Position numbers and translations under genes: made by a program
Source of the DNA: Ensifer aridi
Lineage (GTDB): Bacteria > Pseudomonadota > Alphaproteobacteria > Rhizobiales > Rhizobiaceae
Direction of reading: 5' to 3'
Assembly: GCF_002078505.1 (NCBI RefSeq)
Contig: NZ_LUAV01000012.1
Span: 371,097 to 435,096, forward strand
Length of the DNA stretch: 64,000 bases
Part shown: positions 27,331 to 36,603 of the stretch, piece by piece
How the letters are laid out: every line of letters begins with the position of its first letter
How positions within the stretch are numbered: the stretch's first letter is position 1
Notes under the pieces: model-generated
Database searches by the model: none
What the model was told of the DNA's origin: nothing
The model's input: the letters and a program-made list of their open reading frames with translations, nothing else

Positions 27331-28323
27331 ATGACAGTGAAATTTGGTCTTCTGGGCGCCGGGCGGATCGGCAAGGTGCACGCGAAAGCCGTCAGCGGCA
27401 ATCCCGATGCGCGCCTCGTCGCCGTTGCTGACGCCTTTCCGGCCGCGGCGGAAGCGATCGCCAATGCCTATGGTTGCGAGGTCCGCACGATCGACGAGAT
27501 CGAGGCGGCGGGCGACATCGACGCCGTGGTGATCTGCACGCCGACGGACACCCATGCCGATCTGATCGAACGCTTCGCCCGCGCCGGCAAGGCGATCTTC
27601 TGCGAAAAGCCGGTCGACCTCGACGTCGATCGCGTCAAAGCCTGCCTGAAGGTGGTTTCCGAAACCAAGGCGAAGCTCATGGTCGGCTTCAACCGCCGCT
27701 TCGACCCGCATTTCATGGCCGTACGCAAGGCGATCGACGAATGCCGGATCGGCGAGGTCGAAATGGTGACGATCACGTCGCGCGACCCCGGCGCGCCTCC
27801 GGTCGATTACATCAAGCGTTCCGGCGGCATTTTCCGTGACATGACGATCCACGATTTTGACATGGCGCGTTTCCTGCTCGGCGAGGAACCGGTCTCCGTC
27901 ACCGCCACCGCCGCCGTGCTCGTCGACAAGGCGATCGGCGAAGCGGGCGACTATGACAGCGTCTCCGTCATCCTGCAGACGGCGTCCGGCAAGCAGGCGA
28001 TCATCTCGAACTCGCGCCGCGCTACCTATGGCTACGATCAGCGCATCGAGGTGCATGGCTCCAAGGGCGCAGTCGCCGCGGAAAACCAGCGCCCCGTCTC
28101 GATCGAAATCGCCACTGGCGAAGGCTATACCCGCCCGCCGCTGCACGACTTCTTCATGACGCGCTACACGGAAGCCTACGCCAACGAGATCGAGAGCTTC
28201 ATTGCCGCGATCGAAAAGGGCGCCGAGATCACCCCGTCGGGCAAAGACGGCCTTGCCGCCCTGGCGCTCGCCGATGCGGCAGTTCGGTCGGTCAAGGAAA
28301 AGCGCCAGATCAGCGTCGCTTGA
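27331..28323 (+). CDS. idhA: Inositol 2-dehydrogenase (Gfo/Idh/MocA family)
   Basis: A 330-residue NAD-dependent oxidoreductase. KFGLLGAGRIGKVHAKAV is the Rossmann motif, and IFCEKPVDLD contains the EKP signature Lys. DFDMARFLLGEEP and RATYGYDQRIEVHGSKG are those of myo-inositol dehydrogenases. The ribosome site is GGACGATAGAG before ATG. It sits between the chvE block and a xylose-type importer with a ROK regulator, so a sugar substrate is possible; similarity to rhizobial IdhA makes myo-inositol most likely. Confidence 0.85.
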   Translation: MTVKFGLLGAGRIGKVHAKAVSGNPDARLVAVADAFPAAAEAIANAYGCEVRTIDEIEAAGDIDAVVICTPTDTHADLIERFARAGKAIFCEKPVDLDVDRVKACLKVVSETKAKLMVGFNRRFDPHFMAVRKAIDECRIGEVEMVTITSRDPGAPPVDYIKRSGGIFRDMTIHDFDMARFLLGEEPVSVTATAAVLVDKAIGEAGDYDSVSVILQTASGKQAIISNSRRATYGYDQRIEVHGSKGAVAAENQRPVSIEIATGEGYTRPPLHDFFMTRYTEAYANEIESFIAAIEKGAEITPSGKDGLAALALADAAVRSVKEKRQISVA

Positions 28324-28345
28324 CGCGAGATATCCTTTCCGCAGC

Positions 28346-28378
28346 GGAAGGCCGGGCAATGCCCGGCCTTCCTTGTTT
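28346..28378. terminator. Strong bidirectional terminator
   Basis: GGAAGGCCGGGC-AAT-GCCCGGCCTTCC followed by TTGTTT. It is a perfect 12-bp stem between convergent idhA and the ROK gene, serving the plus strand best. Confidence 0.85.
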
Positions 28379-29589
28379 CAGGGATGGCCGGCCGCGGCGA
28401 TATCGGCGTCGATGGCGCTGAGCGCCCGGTCGAGATGGCCGTCGAAGACGAGCCGCTGCTCATCCGCGAGGACCGTTATTTCCGGCAGACCCTCCAGCCG
28501 CACCTGCAACGATTGCGCAAGCCCCTCCGTGAGCCCCTTGTGCAGAAGGTCGAAATAGCGCGTGCCCTGCCCCGTCACGAAGATCGGCATCGGCTCATAG
28601 AGGCTGATGACGCGGGAAATGCCGTTGCCGAGCGCGACGCCGGCCTGCCGGAAAGCATAACCGGCCATGCGGTGCCCCTGCCGCGCGCTCGCGGCGATCT
28701 TGTCCATTTCCGAGAGCGGCACGAATTTCGCAGGGATCGTATCGGACGGCACCTGGAAGGCCGTGCGCAGGATGCCGTAAAAACCCGCGGCGGCCTCGAT
28801 GCAGCCATAGCTGCCGCAGCGACAGAGCCCGGCGGACGTCGCATGCAGCATGTGACCGAAATTCGGCGCGGAGACATCGAGCTCGCCGGACCTCCCCTTC
28901 CTCGCGAGGCCGAGACCGATGCTGTGCCCGAGCGAGACGACCGCGAGCGACCTGAAGCCCCCCTCCTTCTCCTCTGCGCGCACCGCAAGCGCCTGCGCCA
29001 CGAGCAGCGACTCGTTGTTGAGCATGACCCTTGCGCGCCACTCCGGCCGGAGCAGCTTCTCGAAGTCGAGCTGTTCGTCGCCGAAGACCGGCGACCAGAC
29101 GAGCCGTGCTCCATCTGCGGCCACGAGCCACTTGCTGCTGATGGAGATGGCAAGCACCTCGTCCTTGGCGATATGCGAGCGATTGAGCAAGCGCTCTAGC
29201 GCCGCCGTGAACAGGCGCCCGAAAGCCGCCGTGCCGCTCGAGTCGTGACTGCGCGCCTCCTCGAAACGGTCGAGCAGGACGCCCCCGTAGTCGACGAGGG
29301 AATATTGCACGGTGTCGGAGGAAATGCGCACGACGATCACGTAGCCTGAGGTGCGTCTCGGAGCAAAGAGAACCCGCGGCCGGCCGCGGCCACCCTGAAC
29401 ATGCTGCTCGATCTTGGCGATGATCCCTGCGCGCTCGAGTTCGGCCGTGATGACGGAAATCGTGGCTGAGGCAAGGCCCGTCTGCGCAGCAATTTCCGTG
29501 TGCGAGAGGGAGCCTTTGCGGCGGAGGGCTGCAAGGACAAGGCTGCTGTTCTGCTGACGCACAAGCTCTGTGCTGGACTTGGTCAGCAT
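28378..29589 (-). CDS. ROK-family transcriptional regulator (XylR-like)
   Basis: A 403-residue repressor-type ROK protein. The N-terminal MarR-like winged helix (ELVRQQNSSLVLAALRRKGSLSHTEIA) recognises DNA. The sugar-kinase-like core carries the ROK zinc motif LCRCGSYGCIEAAAG. Start is ATG 29589; the reading continues far upstream only as antisense to xylF. It is divergent from the xylFHG operon, the usual arrangement for its regulator. The ligand is probably the transported pentose. Confidence 0.88.
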   Translation of the reverse strand: MLTKSSTELVRQQNSSLVLAALRRKGSLSHTEIAAQTGLASATISVITAELERAGIIAKIEQHVQGGRGRPRVLFAPRRTSGYVIVVRISSDTVQYSLVDYGGVLLDRFEEARSHDSSGTAAFGRLFTAALERLLNRSHIAKDEVLAISISSKWLVAADGARLVWSPVFGDEQLDFEKLLRPEWRARVMLNNESLLVAQALAVRAEEKEGGFRSLAVVSLGHSIGLGLARKGRSGELDVSAPNFGHMLHATSAGLCRCGSYGCIEAAAGFYGILRTAFQVPSDTIPAKFVPLSEMDKIAASARQGHRMAGYAFRQAGVALGNGISRVISLYEPMPIFVTGQGTRYFDLLHKGLTEGLAQSLQVRLEGLPEITVLADEQRLVFDGHLDRALSAIDADIAAAGHP

Positions 29590-29704
29590 TGCACGTCCCT
29601 GCCGGTGGCGGATTCCTCGAACATGCTCCTCCCAAAGCATCTGCAGAACAGCAACACAAGGAGTGGATGGGCTTGTTGACAGCCTTCTAAAACTCTGACA
29701 TCTA

Positions 29705-29725
29705 TTTTCTCGACTGTCGAGAAAA
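29705..29725. promoter_or_regulatory. Perfect palindrome upstream of xylF, candidate ROK operator
   Basis: TTTTCTCGAC and GTCGAGAAAA are exact inverted repeats separated by a single T. The site is 105 bases upstream of the xylF ATG and 116 bases upstream of the ROK start, inside the divergent region. A-rich ends and a 10-bp half site fit a dimeric winged-helix operator. It could also fold as RNA, but it has no gene end nearby to terminate. Confidence 0.6.
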
Positions 29726-29829
29726 AAGCTCCGCGCGCACTGCCGGAGACATTTGCGGCAGCGCTTCACGGCTCGTTGGGGATGCGTGCGGGAGGTTCGC
29801 GCGCGCGGCGGGCCCTTTGGGAGGATAAA

Positions 29830-30870
29830 ATGAAGTCCATTTTGAAGCTGATGGCGGGGGCCGCCATCATCGCGTCCATGCATTCCGCGGCGATCGCCAA
29901 GGATCTCGTCATCGGCGTTTCCTGGTCCAACTTCCAGGAAGAGCGCTGGAAAACCGACGAGGCCGCGATCAAGGCCGCACTCGAAGCCTCCGGCGACAAA
30001 TATATTTCCGCCGACGCACAGTCCTCTGCCGCTAAGCAGCTCACTGACATCGAGTCGCTGATCGCTCAGGGCGCGAACGCCCTGATCGTGCTTGCGCAGG
30101 ATTCCGACGCCATCGCTCCGGCCATCGAAAAGGCGGCTGCCGAAGGTATCCCGGTCGTCGGCTACGACCGCCTGATCGAGAACCCGGCTGCCTTCTACAT
30201 TACCTTCGACAATAAGGAAGTGGGCCGCATGCAGGCGCGCGAGGTCTTCAAGGCGAAGCCCGAAGGCAACTTCGTCTTCATCAAGGGTTCCTCCTCCGAC
30301 CCGAACGCCGACTTCCTCTTCTCCGGGCAGATGGAAGTGCTGAAGGAGGCGGTAGACGCCGGCAAGGTCAAGAATGTCGGCGAGGCCTATACGGACGGCT
30401 GGAAGCCGGAAACCGCCCAGAAGAACATGGAGCAGTTCCTGACCGCCAACGACAACAAGGTCGACGCGGTCGTCGCCTCCAACGACGGCACTGCCGGCGG
30501 CGCGATCGCCGCGCTCACCGCGCAGGGTCTCGCCGGCTCCGTTCCGGTCTCGGGACAGGACGGCGACCATGCCGCGCTCAACCGCGTGGCGCTCGGCACC
30601 CAGACTGTTTCCGTCTGGAAGGACGCCCGCGAACTCGGCAAGAAGGCGGCGGAGATCGCCGTGACGCTCGCCGGCGGCAAGACCATGGACGAGATCGAAG
30701 GCGTGCAGACCTTCAACGGCGGACCGAAGGGCGTCGCCATGAAGTCCGTCTTCCTGGCGCCGATGGCGATCACCAAGGACAATCTGAACGTCGTCATCGA
30801 CGCCGGCTGGATTTCCAAGGACGCAGCCTGCCAGGGTGTTGCAGCCGGCTCCGTTGCCGCCTGCAACTGA
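29830..30870 (+). CDS. xylF: Xylose-type periplasmic binding protein
   Basis: A 346-residue type I sugar-binding protein. Signal peptide [23 protein letters not shown] is followed by [20 protein letters not shown], the XylF start. [22 protein letters not shown] and [25 protein letters not shown] line the sugar site. The ATG at 29830 follows GGGAGGATAAA. Xylose is the likely ligand by family. It is the first gene of xylF-xylH-xylG. Confidence 0.9.
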   Translation: MKSILKLMAGAAIIASMHSAAIAKDLVIGVSWSNFQEERWKTDEAAIKAALEASGDKYISADAQSSAAKQLTDIESLIAQGANALIVLAQDSDAIAPAIEKAAAEGIPVVGYDRLIENPAAFYITFDNKEVGRMQAREVFKAKPEGNFVFIKGSSSDPNADFLFSGQMEVLKEAVDAGKVKNVGEAYTDGWKPETAQKNMEQFLTANDNKVDAVVASNDGTAGGAIAALTAQGLAGSVPVSGQDGDHAALNRVALGTQTVSVWKDARELGKKAAEIAVTLAGGKTMDEIEGVQTFNGGPKGVAMKSVFLAPMAITKDNLNVVIDAGWISKDAACQGVAAGSVAACN

Positions 30871-30898
30871 CGGACGGGCGCTTTGCATTGACTTCGAA

Positions 30899-30926
30899 AC
30901 GCCGCAACGGAACCCCGTTGCGGCGT
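30899..30926 (+). other. Hairpin between xylF and xylH
   Basis: ACGCCGCAACGG and CCGTTGCGGCGT form a perfect 12-bp stem with an AACC loop in the xylF-xylH gap. There is no T-tract. Such hairpins often protect the upstream binding-protein mRNA and lower permease expression. Confidence 0.65.
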
Positions 30927-31029
30927 TCGCATGAGGTCCGAACGGTCGCGCTCGCGCGGTGATATGATTGCGGCAACACCACGTGGGCCAACCGCATCAA
31001 CGAATATAAACAGTGGGGGAACGCCGGCC

Positions 31030-32343
31030 ATGGCCGACACGACAGACACCGCACATTTCAACCGCGCGCGCAACGCCGCCGAAAGCCCGGTGAAGCGCTT
31101 CTTTCGCGCCACGGAGATCGACACGCGCCTGCTCGGAATGGTCGGCGCCATGCTGATCATCTGGATCGGCTTCGATTTCCTGTCGAACGGCCTGTTCCTG
31201 ACGCCGCGCAACCTCTGGAACCTTTCGGTGCAGACCGCCTCGATCGCCGTGATGGCGACCGGCATGGTGCTGGTCATCGTCACCCGCAATATCGACCTTT
31301 CGGTCGGCTCGATCCTCGGCTTCGTCGGCATGATCATGGGCGTGCTGCAGGCCGAGCTGCTGCCGCAGCTCCTCGGCTTCAATCACCCGGCCACCTGGAT
31401 CATCACGCTCCTTGCCGGCCTCGCGCTCGGCGCGGCGATCGGCGCGCTGCACGGCATGATCATCGCCTTCCTGAACGTTCCCTCCTTCATCGTGACGCTC
31501 GGCGGCCTGCTCGTCTGGCGCGGCGCCACCTGGTTCGTGACAAGCGGCCGCACCGTCGCGCCGATGGACGCGACCTTCCGCCTGATGGGCGGCGGCACGG
31601 AAGGCTCGATCGGCGCTACGGCAAGCTGGATCGTCGGCCTGATCGCCTGCCTCGCCATTGTCGTCAGCATCCTGAACGCCCGCAAGCAGCGCAAGCGCTT
31701 CGGCTTTCCGCGCCGCCCGGTCTGGGCCGAATACCTGCTCTCCGCGGTCGGCTGCCTGCTCGTTCTCGGTGCCGTGACGATCGCCAACAGCTATCCCTGG
31801 CCGACCAATATTGCCCGCAGATATGCCGAGGCGAACGGCATCGCCTGGCCGGAAGGCGGCCTCTTCATCGCCCACGGCATCGCCATTCCGGTGTTGATCG
31901 CAATCGTCATCGGCATCGTCATGACCTTCATCTCGACGCGGCTGCGCTTCGGCCGCTACGTCTTCGCGATCGGCGGCAATCCGGAAGCGGCCGAGCTTGC
32001 CGGCATCAAGACGCGCTGGGTGACCGTCCGCATCTTCGCGCTGATGGGCATGCTCTGCGCAGTCGCCGCCGCGATCTCGACGGCGCGCCTCAACGCCGCC
32101 ACCAATGCGCAAGGCGAGCTTGACGAGCTCTATACCATCGCCGCAGCTGTCATCGGCGGCACCTCGCTTGCCGGCGGCATGGGCACGATCGCCGGCGCCA
32201 TGCTCGGCGCGCTCGTCATGCAGTCGCTGCAATCCGGCATGGTGCTCCTCGGCATCGACAGCCCGCTGCAGCGGATCGTCGTCGGCGTCGTGCTCGTCAC
32301 CGCCGTCTGGCTAGACACCGTCTACCGCGCCCGCGCGAAATAA
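31030..32343 (+). CDS. xylH: Xylose-type ABC transporter permease
   Basis: A 437-residue inner-membrane permease of the BPD_transp_2 family with ten or more hydrophobic helices. [33 protein letters not shown] (here [21 protein letters not shown]) and [21 protein letters not shown] are the signatures. A central soluble loop around residues 195-260 is typical of XylH. The start ATG 31030 follows GTGGGGGAACG. The gene lies 159 bases after xylF and 14 bases before xylG. Confidence 0.9.
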   Translation: MADTTDTAHFNRARNAAESPVKRFFRATEIDTRLLGMVGAMLIIWIGFDFLSNGLFLTPRNLWNLSVQTASIAVMATGMVLVIVTRNIDLSVGSILGFVGMIMGVLQAELLPQLLGFNHPATWIITLLAGLALGAAIGALHGMIIAFLNVPSFIVTLGGLLVWRGATWFVTSGRTVAPMDATFRLMGGGTEGSIGATASWIVGLIACLAIVVSILNARKQRKRFGFPRRPVWAEYLLSAVGCLLVLGAVTIANSYPWPTNIARRYAEANGIAWPEGGLFIAHGIAIPVLIAIVIGIVMTFISTRLRFGRYVFAIGGNPEAAELAGIKTRWVTVRIFALMGMLCAVAAAISTARLNAATNAQGELDELYTIAAAVIGGTSLAGGMGTIAGAMLGALVMQSLQSGMVLLGIDSPLQRIVVGVVLVTAVWLDTVYRARAK

Positions 32344-32357
32344 TCAGGAGTTCGAAC

Positions 32358-33143
<786 letters not shown>

Positions 33144-33223
33144 GCGCGGGTCGTGACGGGGAGTGCGGGCGGTTTCCGCTCCGCCTCTCCGCTCGGATTC
33201 ATCGAGACGTCTGCTCCTAAACC

Positions 33224-33255
33224 AATGCCACATCGCCACAGATGCGGCATTTTTC
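33224..33255 (+). terminator. Rho-independent terminator of the xyl operon
   Basis: AATGCCACATC-GCCACA-GATGCGGCATT followed by TTTCTTC. The stem has one mismatch and runs into a T-rich tail 80 bases after the xylG stop. The remaining bases up to the tRNA hold nothing I recognise. Confidence 0.75.
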
Positions 33256-33413
33256 TTCGACCGCGAGACACCGTGAGCGACGCGCCGCGACCACAGGCGG
33301 GCCGAGGAAAGCAAATTTCCCCCACAATCTCCTGCAATTGACCATTGAAGCGGCACGCAAGCTAGGCTAAGAACCGCTCACAGCCTGCTTCGGCGGCCCT
33401 GCCGCCAACGGAT

Positions 33414-33490
33414 GCACCCGTAGCTCAGCTGGATAGAGTGTTGGATTCCGATTCCAAAGGTCACAGGTTCGAATCCTGTCGGGTGCGCCA
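33414..33490 (+). tRNA. tRNA-Arg (anticodon CCG)
   Basis: A 77-base cloverleaf with encoded CCA. The acceptor stem pairs GCACCCG with CGGGTGC, followed by discriminator G and CCA. D-arm TAGCTCAGCTGGATAGAG, anticodon stem TTGGA/TCCAA with loop TTCCGAT (CCG at 33448-33450), and T-arm ACAGGTTCGAATCCTGT are regular. It decodes CGG, a frequent arginine codon in this GC-rich genome. The downstream DNA looks like a decayed insertion. Confidence 0.97.
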
Positions 33491-34143
33491 ATTTCTTGCA
33501 TGTCCAGCCCGGAGACATAGGTAACAGTTTTTACCTAAGACATGGGTGACAATCTTGTGCCGCCCATTGGGCCGCCTCATTTGGGGAACTAATGTACCGT
33601 CGGCCGCGGCGCTCCCCGCCGAAAAAGCGCAATCAGCGATATGCCTTGCTGCAGGAGAAGCTCAGCGATCGACAAGTCCCCTGTCACGACGTCGTCGGCG
33701 CAACCGCGTATAATCCTGGCCAGACTGATCGAGTTTGCTGCCTATCTTTCATCCCCGATTTCCTGCGACTTGTCGGCTGTAGCCCCCAGCGCGTTCGCGA
33801 CTGAGGTCATCAGGTTTGAGCGCTCGCGAGGCGTCATCTCATTCAAGGTTTAGCAGAATCCCGCATTGCCAGCTCCTCAAGTCATCAACGCGACACCATC
33901 ACGTGCGGCCGGTCAGCCGCACGGAGGTCTGCCACGTCATTTTTGGAGTACGGGAGGCTGAAGCTCCCATCGTGTAAATCGGGATCGGGCGCGGCGAATG
34001 CAAGGAATGGCTACTATGCGGCTACCGCATGCCCTCCCTGTCCTGACCGGCGACCGAGAGGGGCTCGCGCGAAAGCGCAGAATCTTAGAGCAATTCCAAG
34101 AAGAGCGTGTAACGTTTTCCGCCGGATTGCGGAGTTTCAAGAG
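33491..34143. mobile_element. Decayed stretch after the tRNA, possible IS481/IS3-type end
   Basis: About 650 bases without a supportable gene. Near the left end, GACATAGGTAACAGTTTTT and GACATGGGTGACAATCTT (33512-33558) form an imperfect direct repeat of the kind seen at the ends of IS481-related elements in rhizobia. Short frames such as 33592-33804 are not recognisable. At about 34087-34130 a diverged type-B repeat (TTAGAGCAATTCC...TTTTCCGCCGGATTGCGG) appears. The position just after a tRNA gene fits an integration site. The assignment rests on memory of such ends, so confidence is low. Confidence 0.35.
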
Positions 34144-34178
34144 CTAGATCATTTCATTGTTTCAATGAAATGATCTAG
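34144..34178. repeat. Perfect 16-bp hairpin at the DUF488 stop
   Basis: CTAGATCATTTCATTG and CAATGAAATGATCTAG are exact inverted repeats with a TTT loop. The right arm includes the TAG stop codon of the DUF488 gene (minus strand), so the hairpin would form immediately at the 3' end of that mRNA. It adjoins a type-B-like repeat and may be part of the same mobile mosaic. Confidence 0.7.
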
Positions 34179-34552
34179 GAGGCCAATCCCCTTCCCCGCT
34201 TTCCCTCCAGCCACGCCTTAAGCGCAACAGCATTATTGCGGCGCTCATCCCGCGCCGCATAAAGCAGCGTCACCGGCCCCTCTTTCAGCCGCTCACGTAA
34301 CTCACTCACCGCCGCCTGCGCCACCTCGCCTTCCAGCTCCGCCGCATAGGCCTCACAAAACGCCTCCCAATCCTCCGGCTTCCCATGAAACCGCTTACGC
34401 AGCGCGTCGCTCGGGGCGATGTCCTTGAGCCAGAGGTCGATCCGCGCCTTGTCCTTGGCGATGCCGCGCGGCCAGAGGCGATCGACGAGGATGCGCGTTC
34501 CGTCGGACGCCTCCGGCGCCTCGTAGACGCGCTTCAACTGGAGTGATGGCAT
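34175..34552 (-). CDS. DUF488 family protein (YeaO-like)
   Basis: A 125-residue protein of the DUF488/YeaO family. It carries LKRVYEAPEASDGTRILVDRLWPRG near the start, WLKDIAPSDALRKRF in the middle and PVTLLYAARDERRNNAVALKAWLE at the end, all family hallmarks. The biochemical role is unsettled. A minus-strand single gene with its stop inside a hairpin. Confidence 0.88.
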   Translation of the reverse strand: MPSLQLKRVYEAPEASDGTRILVDRLWPRGIAKDKARIDLWLKDIAPSDALRKRFHGKPEDWEAFCEAYAAELEGEVAQAAVSELRERLKEGPVTLLYAARDERRNNAVALKAWLEGKRGRGLAS

Positions 34553-34632
34553 TGGGCCCCCGCAAGAATTCCCGGGCCGACCGCCGCCGTCCCGGGGACG
34601 AGACTGTTTCCATCGAAGGTAGCGGAGCCTTC

Positions 34633-35055
34633 CTAATTGTGGAAGAAGGTCTGGATCTCGTCGGGTGTGACCTTGCCGTCCCGGTTGACGTCCACCTTGT
34701 CGAAAATCCGCCGGTGGATGGTGCTGATCTCCTCGAAGGAAAGCGCGCCGTCATTGTCCGCATCGGTGATGGCGAACATGATTTTCATCGCCTGCCGGTG
34801 CATCATCATTCCGCGCATCCTGTCGCGGTACCTCATGCGATCGCCCCGCATCCCCTCACCACGCATCATGTCACCACGCATCATCTCCATCTGCCTGTCC
34901 TGCGCGGCTTCGTCCTGCGCCGGCGCGTCGTCGGTCGCGGGCGCCTCGTCCGGCGGTGGGGGTGTGTCCGGCGCCTGGGCGGCAGCTATGCTCGTTGCGC
35001 TGATCGTCATGAGCGCCGCAAGGGCGGCCGCGACCGGCAATCGCATCGTCAACAT
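34633..35055 (-). CDS. Secreted EF-hand protein with Met/Arg/Gly-rich repeat
   Basis: A 140-residue exported protein. A signal peptide (MLTMRLPVAAALAALMTISATSIAAA, about 26 residues) is followed by a Pro/Ala/Asp-rich stretch, then MRGD/MRGE-type repeats (about residues 59-85), and two EF-hand loops near the C-terminus: DADNDGALSFEE and DVNRDGKVTPDE. Both loops have the expected acidic calcium ligands. It overlaps the decarboxylase stop by 7 bases. A ribosome site, GGAGGAGAG, precedes the ATG. Function is unknown; periplasmic calcium binding is likely. Confidence 0.78.
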   Translation of the reverse strand: MLTMRLPVAAALAALMTISATSIAAAQAPDTPPPPDEAPATDDAPAQDEAAQDRQMEMMRGDMMRGEGMRGDRMRYRDRMRGMMMHRQAMKIMFAITDADNDGALSFEEISTIHRRIFDKVDVNRDGKVTPDEIQTFFHN

Positions 35056-36524
35056 GTGCTCTCCTCCTCCAACTGGGTTTGAGTGTGATCCAGATTTTCA
35101 CCACTTTCAGATCGGGCGTCTCCCGCCGCCTGCCAGGCGGCAACGATCGCGTCCGCTGCCACTTCTCCTGCCCGATCATCCGTAAGCCAGGAGATCACCG
35201 ACAGCCGCATCACCTTTCGCCCGCGCCAGCTCGCCCCGCCGGCGAAGCAGATGCCGTCGGCCTGCAGCCTCTCGATCGTCGACTGGGTCAGCCGGTCGCC
35301 CTCTTCGTCCGGGCGGTCGGCGCCAAACCTGACTATGAACTGATTGAGAACGACGTCGTTCAGCACCGCGATTCCGTTCTGGCGGCTCAACCGCTCCGCC
35401 ATCGCACGGGCGACCCGGCAGTGCCGCTCGACCATGGCCGCGATGCCTTCGCGGCCGAGATGCTTGATCATCGCCCAGGTGGCAAAACCTCGGGCGCGGC
35501 GCGACCGTTCCGGCACGAAATGGCTGGGATCGCGTTCGCCCTCGTGGCTCGGCGGCAGGTAGCTCGCGGCGATCGTCATCGCCCGGCGATGGGCTTCCTG
35601 GTCGCGAATGATGGCATAGCCACAGTCATAGGGCGTCTGCAGCCATTTGTGGCCGTCGGTGGCCCAGGAGTCCGCCTGCTCGACATGATCGGTGAGCGCG
35701 CGTCTCCCGGGACAGGTGCGTGCCCAGAGACCGAAGGCGCCATCTATATGGACCCAGGCGCCCATTCGCCGCGCAATCGGCATGATACCGGTAAAATCGT
35801 CGAAGGCGCCGGTATTGATCTGCCCCGCCTGGAGGATCGTGATGCATGGTCCTGAGAGTCCGGCCGCGGCTTCCGCAAAGGCCGGCGTAGTAATGCGGCC
35901 GGTGTTATCGGTCTTCACGCGAACGACGCGATCGCGCCCGAGGCCTAGAAACTGCAACGCCGAGAAGACCGTGGTATGCGCGTCATCACCGATCAGCACC
36001 GTCGCAGGTGGCGCGCCGAACAGCCCCTGCGCCTCCACGTCCCAGCCGACCTTTCGCAGCACCTCGCCGCGCGCGGCGGCAAGGCAGACGAAATTCGCCA
36101 CCGTCGCCCCCGTCACGAAGCCAACAGAACTTTGCCGCGGCAGATCGAGAAGATCGATGAGCCATTTGGCCGCAACCGCCTCAGCGGCGGCCGCGGCTGG
36201 CGCCGCATGATGGTTACCGGCGTTCTGCCCCCAGGCGCTGGTCATCCAGTCGGCCGCGACGCCCACGGGATGCGAGCCGCCGATGACCCAGCCAAAAAAA
36301 CGCGGCCCCGTCATGGCGTTGAGCCCGGGCTCCGCCTTGGCGGCAAGCTCGTCGGCGACATCGAGCCCGGGGCTTCCCTGCTCCGGTAGCGGCTCATGGA
36401 ACGTCTCCAGTGCGGCGGGGTATGAAACCTCCGGCCTTTGCGGAGCCTCCGCTATCTTCTCGCGGAAGCGCGCGGCATGCTCCGCCGCACGCCGAAAGAC
36501 ATCCCTCGCCGACTCCTCACCCAT
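35049..36524 (-). CDS. PLP-dependent group II decarboxylase family protein
   Basis: A 491-residue enzyme of the glutamate/aromatic amino-acid decarboxylase family (pfam00282). SVGFVTGATVANFVCLAAAR binds the PLP phosphate, WVHIDGAFGLWA carries the Asp that pairs with the pyridine nitrogen, and SWATDGHKWLQTPYDCGYA holds the Schiff-base Lys. It is encoded just before the EF-hand protein on the same strand, with a 7-base overlap. Substrate is unknown; tyrosine, tryptophan and aspartate decarboxylases are close relatives. Confidence 0.85.
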   Translation of the reverse strand: MGEESARDVFRRAAEHAARFREKIAEAPQRPEVSYPAALETFHEPLPEQGSPGLDVADELAAKAEPGLNAMTGPRFFGWVIGGSHPVGVAADWMTSAWGQNAGNHHAAPAAAAAEAVAAKWLIDLLDLPRQSSVGFVTGATVANFVCLAAARGEVLRKVGWDVEAQGLFGAPPATVLIGDDAHTTVFSALQFLGLGRDRVVRVKTDNTGRITTPAFAEAAAGLSGPCITILQAGQINTGAFDDFTGIMPIARRMGAWVHIDGAFGLWARTCPGRRALTDHVEQADSWATDGHKWLQTPYDCGYAIIRDQEAHRRAMTIAASYLPPSHEGERDPSHFVPERSRRARGFATWAMIKHLGREGIAAMVERHCRVARAMAERLSRQNGIAVLNDVVLNQFIVRFGADRPDEEGDRLTQSTIERLQADGICFAGGASWRGRKVMRLSVISWLTDDRAGEVAADAIVAAWQAAGDARSESGENLDHTQTQLEEESTC

Positions 36525-36603
36525 GCCGCCCTCCTCTTAAAATGAAGCGCCTGCCCGCCGGACCGCCGCTCGCAGCCGGTGGGGCAAGGCTCGGGACCAC
36601 CGG

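Noticed and set aside
28378..30888. An 836-residue reading of the ROK regulator
   Set aside because: The first 433 residues are antisense to xylF and the intergenic region. The ROK winged helix starts at the ATG at 29589.
33592..33804. A 70-residue frame in the decayed region after the tRNA
   Set aside because: Basic, low-complexity start, no ribosome site and no recognisable domain. Overlapping frames of similar length are equally good.
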